Source: Rhizobium sp. Q54 (GTDB taxonomy: Bacteria > Pseudomonadota > Alphaproteobacteria > UBA2966 > CAIVPW01). From it: a stretch of DNA of 64,000 bases. Under the pieces are notes generated by a model. The model made no database searches and was not told the origin of the DNA. It was given only the letters and a program-made list of their open reading frames with translations. The stretch spans positions 108,175 through 172,174 of the forward strand of contig CAMEYM010000002.1 of NCBI GenBank assembly GCA_945947575.1. The letters are read 5' to 3'. Position numbers and translations under genes: made by a program. How positions within the stretch are numbered: the stretch's first letter is position 1; each line of letters begins with the position of its first letter. Below are positions 9,616 through 22,511 of this stretch, piece by piece.

Positions 9616-10033
9616 ATGACGCGATGCGTGTTCTGCGAAATCCTGGACAGAAAGCTTGATCCCGAGCTGATCGCTTACGAGGACGAACACGTCATCGGGC
9701 TGGTGTCCCTGCAACAGAAGCCCGGCAATCACGGTCACGTTCTTGCCTTGCCAAGGCGGCATGTACCATACCTCTATGACCTGCCGAATGACCTTCATGC
9801 GCCGCTGCTAGGGGGGGGTGCAGCGGCTGGCGCGGGCCACCAAAGCAGCATTCTCCGCCGACGGCATCCAGATCCGCCAAAACAACGAGCCGGCCGCAGG
9901 ACAGGATGTCTTTCACCTGCATGTTCACATTGTGCCGCGCTTCCAGGGGGACGGCTTCGACGCTAAGAAGTACGAGCGGCTGCCGTTGGAGATTCGCACA
10001 GAGCTTGCCGCGAAGCTGCGGGCAGCAATCTAG
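9616..10033 (+). pseudogene. HIT-family hydrolase, frameshifted at a G8 tract (9811-9818)
   Basis: N-terminus CVFCEILDRKLDPELIAYEDEHVIGL in one frame; HIT motif [13 protein letters not shown] in the next; removing one G gives ...[16 protein letters not shown]... Confidence 0.85.
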
Positions 10034-10054
10034 AGTCTCCCTAGTGCACCTACC

Positions 10055-11239
10055 TCACAGCGGATCGTACGAGATCTTGATGCGGCCCGCCGCGGTGCGG
10101 GCGGCGGCGCGGGCGGTGTCGGTGTCGCCGTGGGGAGCGAGCGCCAGCGCCACGCCCATCCGCCGATGCGGGCGCGTGGATGGTTTGCCGAAGATCCGCA
10201 CATCGACGCTGATGCGTGGTGATTCCGGACGGAGCGCGTCGCTCAGTCCGGTGATGCGGAAGGCTTCGGCGTTGCGGTCTGCAAGAATGACGGCGGACGC
10301 GGACGGGCCGAGCTGCGTGATGGCCGGAATGGGCAAGCCGAGAATCGCACGCGCGTGCAGGTCGAACTCGGTCAGGTTCTGGGAGATCAGCGTCACCATG
10401 CCGGTGTCGTGCGGGCGCGGCGACAGCTCGGAGAAGATGACGGTGTCGCCGACGACGAAGAACTCAACGCCGAACAGGCCGTAGCCGCCGAGGTTGTCGA
10501 CCACCTTGCGCGCCATGTCCTGCGCCGACGTCAGGGCCTTTGGCGACATGGCTGCGGGTTGCCACGACTCCTGATAGTCACCCCGCTCCTGCCGGTGCCC
10601 GATGGGATCGCAGAAGATCACGCCTTCGCGCGTGCGGATGGTCAGCAGGGTGATCTCGTAGTCGAACGCGACGAACGCCTCGACAATGACGCGCGTGCGG
10701 TCGCCGCGCATGCCGGCGACCGCGTAGTCCCAGGCTGCGTCGATCTTGCCGGCATCGCGCACGGTGCTCTGGCCTTTGCCGGAGGACGACATCACCGGTT
10801 TGATGATGCACGGCAGGCCGACCTTGGTGACCGCAGCGCGAAGTTCTTCCCGCGTTTCGGCGTAGAGGTACTTTGACGTCGGGAGACCGAGTTCCCTCGC
10901 CGCGACCTCGCGAATGCGGTCGCGGTTCATGGTCATTTGAGTCGCGCGGGCCGAGGGCACGATGTTGAAGCCGCGATCCTCGTAGTCCTTCAGCACTTCC
11001 GTGCGGATGGCCTCGATCTCGGGCACGACGAAGTCGGGCCTGTGCTTCTCGATGACGGCGCCGAGCGCCGGGCCATCCAGCATGGAAAACACCTCCGCCG
11101 CGTCGGCCACCTGCATGGCCGGCGCCCCGGCATAGCTGTCGCAGGCGATGACGTGACACCCGAGCCGCTTGGCGGAGATGACAAACTCGCGGCCGAGCTC
11201 GCCGGCGCCCAGCAGCAGAATCTTAGCGGTGGGGATCAC
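10055..11239 (-). CDS. purT: Formate-dependent phosphoribosylglycinamide formyltransferase
   Basis: MIPTAKILLLGAGELGREFVISAKRLG; ATP-grasp fold, KPVMSSSGKGQS. Confidence 0.96.
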   Translation of the reverse strand: MIPTAKILLLGAGELGREFVISAKRLGCHVIACDSYAGAPAMQVADAAEVFSMLDGPALGAVIEKHRPDFVVPEIEAIRTEVLKDYEDRGFNIVPSARATQMTMNRDRIREVAARELGLPTSKYLYAETREELRAAVTKVGLPCIIKPVMSSSGKGQSTVRDAGKIDAAWDYAVAGMRGDRTRVIVEAFVAFDYEITLLTIRTREGVIFCDPIGHRQERGDYQESWQPAAMSPKALTSAQDMARKVVDNLGGYGLFGVEFFVVGDTVIFSELSPRPHDTGMVTLISQNLTEFDLHARAILGLPIPAITQLGPSASAVILADRNAEAFRITGLSDALRPESPRISVDVRIFGKPSTRPHRRMGVALALAPHGDTDTARAAARTAAGRIKISYDPL

Positions 11240-11242
11240 GGT

Positions 11243-12790
11243 CTATTCCCACTCGATCGTGCCGGGCGGCTTGGACGTAATGTCGTAAGTGACGCGGTTG
11301 ATGCCGCGCACCTCGTTGACGATGCGGTTGGCAACGCGGCCCAGGAACTCGTGCGGGAACGGGTAGGTGTCGGCGGTCATGCCATCTGTCGAGGTCACCG
11401 CGCGGAGCGCGCAGGCGAAGTCGTAGGAGCGGCCGTCGCCCATGACGCCGACCGAGCGCACGGGCAGCAGCACGACGAAGGCCTGCCAGATGGCGTCGTA
11501 GAGGCCGGCGTTGCGGATTTCTTCCAGGTAGATCGTGTCGGCCTTGCGCAGGAGCGCGAGCTTTTCCGCCGTCACTTCGCCGGGGATGCGGATGGCGAGG
11601 CCGGGGCCCGGAAACGGGTGGCGGCCAACGAAGCTGGCGGGCAGGCCGAGCTCGCGCCCCAAGGCGCGCACTTCGTCCTTGAACAGCGCGCGCAGCGGTT
11701 CGACCAGCTTGAGCTTCATGCGGTCGGGCAAGCCGCCGACATTGTGGTGGCTCTTGATGGTGACGGACGGGCCGCCGTGGAACGACACGGACTCGATGAC
11801 GTCGGGGTAGAGCGTGCCTTGCGCCAGGAACTCGGCGCCGCCGACCTTGTGCGCCTCCTCGTCGAACACGTCGATGAAGGTGGCGCCGATGATCTTGCGC
11901 TTCTTCTCGGGATCGGTGACGCCGGCGAGGCGCGACAGGAACAGCTCGGATGCGTCGCGGTGGACGAGCGGAATGTTGTAGTTGCGGCGGAACAGGTCGA
12001 CGACCGTCTCGGCCTCGCCGGCGCGCAGCACGCCATTGTCCACCAGGATGCAGGTGAGCTGCTCGCCGATCGCCTCGTGCAGCAGGACGGCGACGACGGA
12101 GGAGTCGACGCCGCCGGAGACGCCGCAGATCACCTTGCCCTTGCCGATGCGCTTGCGTAAGCCCGCGACTTCCTGAGCGCGGAAGGCGGCCATGGTCCAG
12201 TCGCCGCGGCATCCGGCGATGCCGTGGGTGAAGTTGCGCAGCAGTTGCGCGCCGTGGGGCGTATGCGCGACCTCGAGGTGGAACTGCACGCCGTAGTACT
12301 TGCGCGCGTCGTCGGCGATGGCGGCGAACGGCGCGCCCTCGGACTGGGCGACGACGCGGAAGCCCGGCGGCAGCTGGGTGACGCGGTCGCCGTGGCTCAT
12401 CCACACCTGTTCGCGCGCGCCGCGCTTCCACACGTCGTGGAACAGGGCGCAGTCGTCCTGCACTTCGACATAGGCGCGGCCGAATTCGCGGTGGTGGCCC
12501 GCCTCGACGGTGCCGCTGAGCTGGGCGACCATGGTCTGCTGGCCGTAGCAAATGCCGAGCACCGGCAGCTTCGCGGCGAACACCTCGGCCGGGGCGCGCG
12601 GCGTGCCGGTGTCGAGAACGGACGCCGGGCCGCCCGAGAGGATGACGGCCTTGGTCGGCGCCGCGGCGAGTGCGGCGGCGGCGGACTGATAAGGCGCTAC
12701 GTCGCAGTACACGCCACTCTCGCGCACGCGGCGCGCGATCAGCTGGGTGAACTGGGAGCCGAAATCGACGATGAGGACGCGGTCGGACAT
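11243..12790 (-). CDS. guaA: GMP synthase (glutamine-hydrolysing)
   Basis: [43 protein letters not shown]-terminal ...PPGTIEWE. Confidence 0.98.
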   Translation of the reverse strand: MSDRVLIVDFGSQFTQLIARRVRESGVYCDVAPYQSAAAALAAAPTKAVILSGGPASVLDTGTPRAPAEVFAAKLPVLGICYGQQTMVAQLSGTVEAGHHREFGRAYVEVQDDCALFHDVWKRGAREQVWMSHGDRVTQLPPGFRVVAQSEGAPFAAIADDARKYYGVQFHLEVAHTPHGAQLLRNFTHGIAGCRGDWTMAAFRAQEVAGLRKRIGKGKVICGVSGGVDSSVVAVLLHEAIGEQLTCILVDNGVLRAGEAETVVDLFRRNYNIPLVHRDASELFLSRLAGVTDPEKKRKIIGATFIDVFDEEAHKVGGAEFLAQGTLYPDVIESVSFHGGPSVTIKSHHNVGGLPDRMKLKLVEPLRALFKDEVRALGRELGLPASFVGRHPFPGPGLAIRIPGEVTAEKLALLRKADTIYLEEIRNAGLYDAIWQAFVVLLPVRSVGVMGDGRSYDFACALRAVTSTDGMTADTYPFPHEFLGRVANRIVNEVRGINRVTYDITSKPPGTIEWE

Positions 12791-12821
12791 TTCTACTCTC
12801 GCTGCGCGCAACCGCGCGACC

Positions 12822-12857
12822 CCCCACCCCAGCCCTCCCCCGCAAGGGGGGAGGGGG
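12822..12857. repeat. C-rich/G-rich intergenic palindrome (REP-like)
   Basis: ccccaccccagccctcccccgcaaggggggaggggg; similar sequence at 1248-1280. Confidence 0.55.
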
Positions 12858-12872
12858 ACACTACTACCTGGG

Positions 12873-14182
12873 TCATTGTTTCCGTTCCAGGATGGCGATG
12901 AAGAAGCCGTCGGTGTTGTTCTCGAACGGAGTCAGCAGCAGCAGCGGCATTTCGGAGGGCGGCTTGTCGCCGATGACCTCGCGCCAGCGGTTGGCGACCG
13001 AGCCGAGCTTGAAGTCGCGGTGAGAGGCCAGGAAGCCATCGACCTGGGCATGGTTCTCGGGGCGGAACAGGGAGCAGGTGACGTACACCAGGCTGCCGCC
13101 GGGGCGCACGGCCTGGGCGGCGGCGGCGAGGATCGCCTGCTGGCGGTCGGCGTAGTCGGCGATGGTCGCGGGGGTGGTGCGCCACTTGGCGGCAGGGTTG
13201 CGGCGCCAGGCGCCGCTGCCGCTGCAGGGAGCGTCCACGAGGACTCGATCGGCCCCCTGCCCTAGCCCAGCGAGCACCGTGGCGGCGTCGTGCATGGGAT
13301 GAGTCTCGATGATGGTGGCGCCCGAGCGCGCGACGCGGTGCTCGGCGGCATCGAGGCGCTGGGAGGCGACATCGAAGGCGATGAGCCGGCCCTGGTTCTG
13401 CATCTGGGCGGCGAGCGCCAGGGACTTGCCGCCGCCGCCGGCGCACCAGTCGATGACGGTCTCGCCGGGCTGCGCGCCGACCAGCAAGGCCATCAGCTGC
13501 GAGCCTTCGTCTTGCACCTCGACGAGGCCGTCGCGGAAGGCGGACGAGCCGGCGATGTTGGCGCGCGCGTCGAGACGCAGGCCGACCGGCGACAGCGGTG
13601 TCGGCTGGGCGGCGATGCCTTCGCGGGCGAGCGCGGCGACGGCGGCGTCGCGATCGCCGCGCAAGGTGTTGACGCGCAGGTCCACCGGCGCGCGCTGGGA
13701 CAGCGCGGCAAGCTCGATCGCGGCGTCGTCGCCGAACACCTCGCGGATCGGATCGTCGAGCAATGGAGGGTAGTTGCCGCGCACCCAGTCCGGCGGCTCC
13801 TCCGCCGGCGCGCGCAAGCGCGCGACGACAGCGCGTTCCTTGTCGGTGAGGGGCGCGGGCGCGTGCTCGGTGCCTGTGAAGCGTTCCGCCAAGGCAGCGT
13901 CGTCGAGAGACTCGTCTTTCACGAGCGCGGCGGTCACCAGATCGCGCGGGCCGGCGTCGCCGACGTCGACGTGGCCGAGCGCCCATTCGAGCTCGGCGCG
14001 GCGGCGCAGCACGGAGTAGACGACGTTCTGGATGTAGGCGCGGTCTTTGGCGCCGGCGTAGCGGCGCTGGCGGAACCAGTGGGCGACGAGGCGGTCGGCA
14101 GCTTGCCCCTTGGTCCCTTCGGCGTCGGACAGAATCTGGTCGAGAAGGCCAATCGCGGCTTCGGTCCGCGCCGCGGGTGTCA

Positions 14183-14183
<1 letters not shown>
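12873..14183 (-). CDS. rsmB: RsmB-like 16S rRNA (cytosine-C5) methyltransferase
   Basis: NusB-like N-terminus plus [19 protein letters not shown] and [17 protein letters not shown] motifs. Confidence 0.92.
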
Positions 14184-16471
<2,288 letters not shown>

Positions 16472-16475
<4 letters not shown>

Positions 16476-17176
16476 CCCTTGAACCCCATCGCCACCACGT
16501 AGATCTCGGCCGAGTCCTGGCGGCTCGACTTGGGCTTGAAGGTGCGCACGGCGTCGAAGCGATCGCGCAGTTGAACGATGAACGGAGTCTCCTGGCCGCT
16601 GCGCATGAGCTTGGCGGCGAAGGAGCCGCCGCGGCGGAGCAGATGTTCCGCGGTGGCGAAGGCGTCGTCGGCGAGCGACGCGGCGCGCAGCGCATCGACC
16701 GTGCGGTTGCCGCTGGCGGCGGGCGCCATGTCGCTGAGCACGACATCGACCGGGCCGCCGAGCATTTCCTGGAGCGTGGGGAGCGTGTCCAGCTTGGAAA
16801 TGTCGAGCACGACCGAGGTGGCGCCGGCGAGCGAAACCATCTCGAGCTGATCGACGGCGAACACGGCGCCCCGGCCCTCCAGCGGGTCGACGCGCTCCAC
16901 GGCGACCTGAGTCCAGCCACCGGGAGCGGCGCCAAGGTCGAGGACGCGCTTGCCGGGGCCGAGCAGGTGGAACTTGTCGTCGATCTCGATGATCTTGAAG
17001 GCGGCGCGCGAGCGGTAGCCTTTGGCCTTGGCATCAGCAACGAAGGGATCGCGCAGCTGGCGCGTGATCCAGCGTTGGGACGATACCGAGCGGCCCGTCT
17101 TCGGCGTCGGCGTGCGCACGTCACCGGCGGTGCGGGCCCGACCTTTGCCGGGCCCCTTCCCCTTCGCGGCGGCCAC
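16472..17176 (-). CDS. rlmE: 23S rRNA (uridine-2'-O)-methyltransferase RlmE (FtsJ)
   Basis: SRAAFKIIEIDDKFHLLGPGKRVLDLGAAPGGWTQVA; VLSDMAPAASGN. Confidence 0.96.
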
Positions 17177-18262
17177 TTACGTGCGTGCCGCGCCGACGAC
17201 GGCGTGGGTGCCCATGAGCGAGCGCAGGATGCCTTCGCGCAGGCCACGGTCGGCGACGCGCACGCCGCCGGACGGCCAGGTGCGCAGGATCGCCTCGAGC
17301 GCGGCGCAGCCCGGCAGCACGAGGTCGGCGCGGCCGCGGCGGATGCAGGGGTGGGCGACGCGCTCGGCATAGGTCATGCCGACGAGGCGGCGCGATACCG
17401 CGAGCAGGTCGGTGGTCGGGACGAAGGCGCCGTCGACCAGCGAGCGGTCGTAGCGCGGCAGGTCGCCGAGTACCGCGGCGAGAGTGGTGACCGTGCCGGA
17501 GATGCCGACCATGCGGGCGCCGGCGTCTTCGAAGTGCTGGCGCAGCTGGTTCTTGCGCTCGAACTCGACCAGGCGGTCCTGCACGTCGGCGACCATGCCC
17601 TCGTAGGCCGGGGCGTCCGGCTCGCGGCCGCCGTGGGCCTCGGCCAGGGTGACGACACCGCAGGGCAGCGACGTCCACGCCAGCATCATCGGCTCCTCGC
17701 CGGCGATGAGGCGCGTCCAGATCAGCTCCGTGCTGCCGCCGCCGATGTCGAAGACGAGGGTGTACTCGGATGCCGAGTCGAGCAGCGGCGTGCAACCGGA
17801 CAGCGCGAGCCGCGCTTCTTCCTCGGGCGGGATGACGTCAAGGCGCAGGCCCGTCTCCTGCTCGACGCGGCGCAGGAACTCGTGGCCGTTGCGCGCCCGG
17901 CGGCAGGCCTCGGTAGCGACGTGGCGCTCGTGGGTGACGTTGTGGCGGCGCATCTTCTGCGCGCACACCGACAGGGCGGAAATGGTGCGGTCCATGGCGG
18001 CCTGGGAGAGCGCGCCGGTCTCGGCGACGCCGGCGCCCAGGCGCACGATGCGGGAATACGAGTCCACGACCCGGAAGCCGTCACCGGCCGGTCGAGCTAT
18101 TAGGAGGCGACAGTTGTTGGTGCCAAGGTCGACCGCGGCGTACGTCACTTCGGGACGTGCGGCGCCATCGACCTCATCGTGCGCACTGCGCAAAGCGTTG
18201 TGTGTTGCCGTTTCGCGCGCGGCCTGGCCCAAGCCTCCGTTTGTCGTCCGCACTACACTCAT
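17177..18262 (-). CDS. Ppx/GppA family phosphatase
   Basis: YAAVDLGTNNCRLLIA; VFDIGGGSTELIW. Confidence 0.92.
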   Translation of the reverse strand: MSVVRTTNGGLGQAARETATHNALRSAHDEVDGAARPEVTYAAVDLGTNNCRLLIARPAGDGFRVVDSYSRIVRLGAGVAETGALSQAAMDRTISALSVCAQKMRRHNVTHERHVATEACRRARNGHEFLRRVEQETGLRLDVIPPEEEARLALSGCTPLLDSASEYTLVFDIGGGSTELIWTRLIAGEEPMMLAWTSLPCGVVTLAEAHGGREPDAPAYEGMVADVQDRLVEFERKNQLRQHFEDAGARMVGISGTVTTLAAVLGDLPRYDRSLVDGAFVPTTDLLAVSRRLVGMTYAERVAHPCIRRGRADLVLPGCAALEAILRTWPSGGVRVADRGLREGILRSLMGTHAVVGAART

Positions 18263-18433
18263 CCCTCGCGCTGCGGCGCTACGCTGCCGGCGCGGTTTGA
18301 CACACTGTAACAGGTTCAACGGGTCCGTCGAGGGAGGGTCAGAAAGCGAGCGGCGCCGCGGAGTTCCGCCGTCCGCGCGTTGACATCACCGGGAGCCCCA
18401 CCTACTTTCCCGCCGCGACCGCGCTGTCCCTGC

Positions 18434-18507
18434 TGGGGGATAGTTTAATGGTAGAACTTCCGGCTCTGACCCGGACAGTCTTGGTTCGAATCCAGGTCCC
18501 CCAGCCA
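18434..18507 (+). tRNA. tRNA-Gln (CTG anticodon), CCA encoded
   Basis: TGGGGGA acceptor pairs TCCCCCA; TCCGG-CTCTGAC-CCGGA anticodon arm; GGTTCGAATCC T-arm; GCCA end. Confidence 0.96.
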
Positions 18508-18511
18508 GATC

Positions 18512-19206
18512 TCACTCTTGCCCGGATTGGCCATTGTTCACCGCCTCGTGGCGGGTGGCGATGGCGGTGGTTTCCGCCAACAGATCAAAGGGTTGGCGGA
18601 AGGTGGCGGTCATCTCGCCATGCGCCCAGGAGCAGTTCGATAGCAGGAAGTTGAGCAGTCGGCGTTTCTGGCGCGGTTCCTGCCGCGCGAACAGCCGCTG
18701 CGCGTTCCGCGCCAGTTCGAGAAGCTGCACGCCCTCGTCCATGTAGGACTGCTCGGCGGACTCGTGCCGGTCGATCTCCCGTTGCAGGCGCAATTGTTCC
18801 TCGCGCCACTCGCCGGCGAAGCGGTCGTAGAAGTCGCCGCCGATCTTGCCGTCGAGCTTGTCGATGTACATCGCGTTGATGCGCTCGCCGAGTCGCTTGT
18901 GCTCGGCACGCAGCCACTCCATCGCGGCCTCGTGCTCGCGCCGCTCATCGGCGTGGCTGGCCTGAAGCGCCTCGCGCACCCAGCCCAGCACCTCGTCGTC
19001 GAAGCGCAGCCGGCCGAGCAGTTCCGTGAACCGCTCCTCCAGCACCTCCTCGCGCACGTATTTGCGGGTGCAGACCGGCTTCCGGCCTTCACTTTTGTCC
19101 GCGTAGCCGGTGCAATGGTAGTAGACGTAGCGCTGCTTCTTGATCTCGCCGACGATCGAGCAGCCGCAGGTGCCGCAGGAGATCAGCCCGGAGAACGCGA
19201 AACGTG
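18512..19206 (-). pseudogene. Truncated large serine recombinase (C-terminal zinc ribbon and coiled-coil only)
   Basis: RFAFSGLISCGTCGCSIVGEIKKQRYVYYHCTGY...VCTRKYVREEVLEERF...; no N-terminal resolvase catalytic domain upstream. Confidence 0.88.
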
Positions 19207-19350
19207 GCGCACGCCGGAGGGCGCCGGCGCCACGCTCGAAGGCCGGGCGCTTCATCCGGTTGTCCATTTCACCCTGAACGACGCACGTGCTTACGCGCAG
19301 TGGGCCGGTGGGCGTCTCCCGACAGAAGTGGAGTGGGAGTGCGCGGCAAG
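19203..19350 (+). pseudogene. Fragment of formylglycine-generating enzyme/SUMF1-type domain
   Basis: TWRTPEGAGATLEGRALHPVVHFTLNDARAYAQWAGGRLPTEVEWECAA matches the conserved SUMF1 core. Confidence 0.82.
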
Positions 19351-19504
19351 CCTGGGCCTGTTCGACCCGCAGGACCCGGAATCCGGCGCACGCCACCCCG
19401 ATGGCACGCTGTGCGCCAATGTCGGGATGGATGCGAAAGCCGCAACGCACGGCCAACGCAAGGGCAGCACTGGTCACCAAGCCAACACATAGGCAAACAG
19501 ACGC

Positions 19505-20401
19505 ATGAAGCAGCGCCTTCTCACCAAAGTCCTCGCGGTCCTGCTTACCCTGTCCATGCTTGGCTGCGCAGTGCCGCACAGCCTTGAACAGTCGGACACT
19601 ACCGTCACCCTGGGACTGCCCAGGGCAACGGCCGGGGGCCCAGCGCGGTTGCTGTCAGCCTTTTTCGGCTTGGACAACAAAATGCCCCTGAGGGCCAACG
19701 GTATTTGCCGGGGCGCGGCGGGCCTGGACGGCATGCCGGTCATCTTCTCCACGGAAATCGACCACACCACCCTGCAGGCGGGCGACTTTTTGGTCACGAA
19801 AAAGTCAGGCGCAAAAGGCCATGTGCACTGCGTCTCCTTGGTTCCCGCGACCGATGCGGGCGAGTTGCGAACGGTGCTGTTGATCGGCGAATTCGGCAAT
19901 GCCGACACCGATCCCCCTGCACGTGTCGAAGTAACCGGGCACATCCACTCCATCAATCGCGCGCTGGATTTCAAGGGCGCCGCGGTCGGGGTGACGCCAC
20001 TTGAACAGGGACCGACACTCGTTCTGGCAGAACGCTTCGATCCGACCGGCCCGTACAAGGGTCTGGACGTGCGCCGCACAATGGGCGGCGCCTGTCCGGT
20101 CGAAGGAACTGTGCAAGCCGTGCGTGTGGTGTGGTCCGGTGGCGTGAAACTTGCCAACGGCCAAGAACCGGGCGCGGCCGAACGCGGCCTCTATCGCGTC
20201 ACCGTGCAAGCCCAAAACGGCAGTCTGCGCGACGTCGCACCGACCGCACTGGCCGACCTGGGCGACGGAGACAACAACCACCTGCTTTGTCTCGACACCG
20301 CAGACAGGCCAGTCTCCCTCGCATTCCCCGCCGGCGTCTTTACCGACCCGAACGACGATCTGAACCCAGCCACCTCTGTCAAACTAGCAACAAAACCCTG
20401 A
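19505..20401 (+). CDS. Hypothetical lipoprotein
   Basis: Signal peptide with lipobox MKQRLLTKVLAVLLTLSMLGC; 298 aa, family not recognised. Confidence 0.7.
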   Translation: MKQRLLTKVLAVLLTLSMLGCAVPHSLEQSDTTVTLGLPRATAGGPARLLSAFFGLDNKMPLRANGICRGAAGLDGMPVIFSTEIDHTTLQAGDFLVTKKSGAKGHVHCVSLVPATDAGELRTVLLIGEFGNADTDPPARVEVTGHIHSINRALDFKGAAVGVTPLEQGPTLVLAERFDPTGPYKGLDVRRTMGGACPVEGTVQAVRVVWSGGVKLANGQEPGAAERGLYRVTVQAQNGSLRDVAPTALADLGDGDNNHLLCLDTADRPVSLAFPAGVFTDPNDDLNPATSVKLATKP

Positions 20402-20581
20402 CAGCAAGACCAGACCCAGTAAGGACTGCTTGCAAGCGTCACCAACCCAACCTCACACCCAACGCGCCTTCCGGCGCCCGCTGGGGCTGTCGCCCGATGG
20501 CTTGCACGCAATGCTCCCGAAGTGGTGAGCCCGCACGGTCTCAAGCCCGGCGCCGCGTCTCAATCGGTCCGAGTGCCGCCT

Positions 20582-20674
20582 ATTGTCATGGCGCACGAAG
20601 CTCGGGTCCTCAATGCCGTGCAGCAGCATGCTGCTGACGCAGAGCATGTGTGGAAGCTGCTTTTTCTCCACCGC
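20582..20674 (-). pseudogene. Remnant of type I restriction-modification HsdM subunit
   Basis: AVEKKQLPHMLCVSSMLLHGIEDPSFVRHDN resembles HsdM '(V/I)EKKxLPHLLCTTNMLLHGIxxPSxIRHDN'. Confidence 0.72.
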
Positions 20675-20838
20675 CCGCAGGGCCGCCTGCATGGGATCGA
20701 GGCCGAGCCCGGATCGCGGATGGTTCACGCGGCCCCGGACTCTAGTGCGGCTGGCACTACCGCCCTAGTATTCGGTTCCCAGCCCGCAGAAGTGGTTCTG
20801 CCGCGACCCACGCCGGCTGCTAGCCAGGACAGAAGAAC

Positions 20839-22185
20839 ATGAAGATGCTCCGACGCAACTTAGTCAGGGTTGGGCTCGTTTGCTTGCTGGCGTGGCCGCT
20901 GACCGCGCACGCGGCCGGCATTCCGATCGACGAGGGCCGCGGCATTCCGACGCTCGCGCCGGTGGTGAAGAAGGTGACGGCGGGGGTTGTCAGCATCACC
21001 GCGACAGGTGCAGCGCCCCTCGCGGAGACGAACCGATTCCTCGGACCGAACCAAACGCAGCGGCAGACCACGTCCACTGGCTCTGGCGTGATTGTCGACG
21101 CGGCCAACGGCTACGTTCTCACCAACCATCATGTCGTCGCGAACCAAACACGCTTCGTGGTCCGCCTAAACGATGGCCGGCAGTTCGACGCCAGGCTGGT
21201 CGGGTCCGACTCGCCCACCGACATTGCAGTTCTGCAGATCAAGGCTCCGGCACTGACGGCAGTGCCGTTCGGCGACTCGAAGTCGATCGAAGTCGGGGAC
21301 TTCGTCGTGGCAATCGGCAATCCCTTTGGCATCGGGCAGACCGTGACGCTGGGGATCGTCGGCGCCGTTGGCCGCGGCGGACTGAATATCGAGGGCTACG
21401 AGGACTTCATCCAGACCGACGCGGCGATCAATCCGGGCAACTCCGGCGGGGCTGTCGTTGACATGCGCGGTGAGGTGGTGGGCATCAGCACGGCGATCCT
21501 TGCCCCGGGCGGCGCAGGCGGCAACGTCGGGATCGGTTTCGCGATCCCGATCGCTGTCGCCAGGGCAGTGATGGCGCAGATCGTCGAGTTCGGCGATGTG
21601 CGCCGGGGTCAGATTGGCATCACGTATTCGGACCTCACCCCGCAAGTCGCGAAAGCTATGGGCCTCTCTGCAACCGCCGGTGTCGTCGTGATGCGCGTCG
21701 AGCCGGGAACGGGGGCGGCGCGCGGCGGCCTTTCCGCCGGGGACGTCATTGTCGGACTGAACGGAAACGAGGTGCGCGACATGCGCGACCTCAGAAACCA
21801 GGCCGGCCTAATCCGCGCCGGGGAGACGGTTACCTTTTCGGTCCTGCATGACCAGAAACCCGCGGACGTTCGGGTGACCCTGACAGCAGCGCTGCCGACC
21901 GTGGCAGCGACCGGAGTGGTTCCAGCGCTGGCCGGCTCCGTGTTCGCCGACATCGACCCGACGCGCCCGGTCCGCGGCGCTACTGCGGGGGTGGCCGTGC
22001 GCTCGGTGGCGGGCAACAGCAACGCGTTCCGAAACGGATTGCGTGAGGGTGACTTGATCCTTGCGATCAACAATCGCCCCGTGGAGACGGTTGCCGAGCT
22101 GGAGCGATTGGCACGGCAAGCGGACGGCACCCTGGCGATCACCGTTTCGCGCGATGGCCAGACTCAACTCGTGCTGGCCAGGTAA
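20839..22185 (+). CDS. DegP/HtrA (Do-like) serine protease with two PDZ domains
   Basis: Signal peptide; NGYVLTNHHVV, SPTDIAVLQI, INPGNSGGAVVD catalytic motifs. Confidence 0.94.
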   Translation: MKMLRRNLVRVGLVCLLAWPLTAHAAGIPIDEGRGIPTLAPVVKKVTAGVVSITATGAAPLAETNRFLGPNQTQRQTTSTGSGVIVDAANGYVLTNHHVVANQTRFVVRLNDGRQFDARLVGSDSPTDIAVLQIKAPALTAVPFGDSKSIEVGDFVVAIGNPFGIGQTVTLGIVGAVGRGGLNIEGYEDFIQTDAAINPGNSGGAVVDMRGEVVGISTAILAPGGAGGNVGIGFAIPIAVARAVMAQIVEFGDVRRGQIGITYSDLTPQVAKAMGLSATAGVVVMRVEPGTGAARGGLSAGDVIVGLNGNEVRDMRDLRNQAGLIRAGETVTFSVLHDQKPADVRVTLTAALPTVAATGVVPALAGSVFADIDPTRPVRGATAGVAVRSVAGNSNAFRNGLREGDLILAINNRPVETVAELERLARQADGTLAITVSRDGQTQLVLAR

Positions 22186-22511
22186 CGACTCGCACGAAGG
22201 CTCTGACCCCGGCGCGGGTCGAATCACCCCGAGTTCGCCGGGATGGCTGGAGCCAGCGGGATCGGACCGGGGCGGCTCTGGGCTCGCTCCTTCAGGCCGC
22301 GATGACGGCGGATACCCGCGGCGCGAGGGCCAGGGTGGACTGAAAGCGCGCCGTTCGAACTTGTATCCAGGCGGGCCAGCCAACTTGCCGGTTCGCACTC
22401 CCGGACTTCCGAAGGCGCGCCCATCCCGGCAACATGATTCTGTAATCCGGGCGCCATCGGACCGTCATGGGCGGCAGGCAGAACGTCCAACTCCTCGCCA
22501 AGGAGGCGGAC

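Noticed and set aside
16571-18103. 510-aa plus-strand ORF opposite rlmE/ppx
   Set aside because: Antisense shadow ORF over two well-supported genes.
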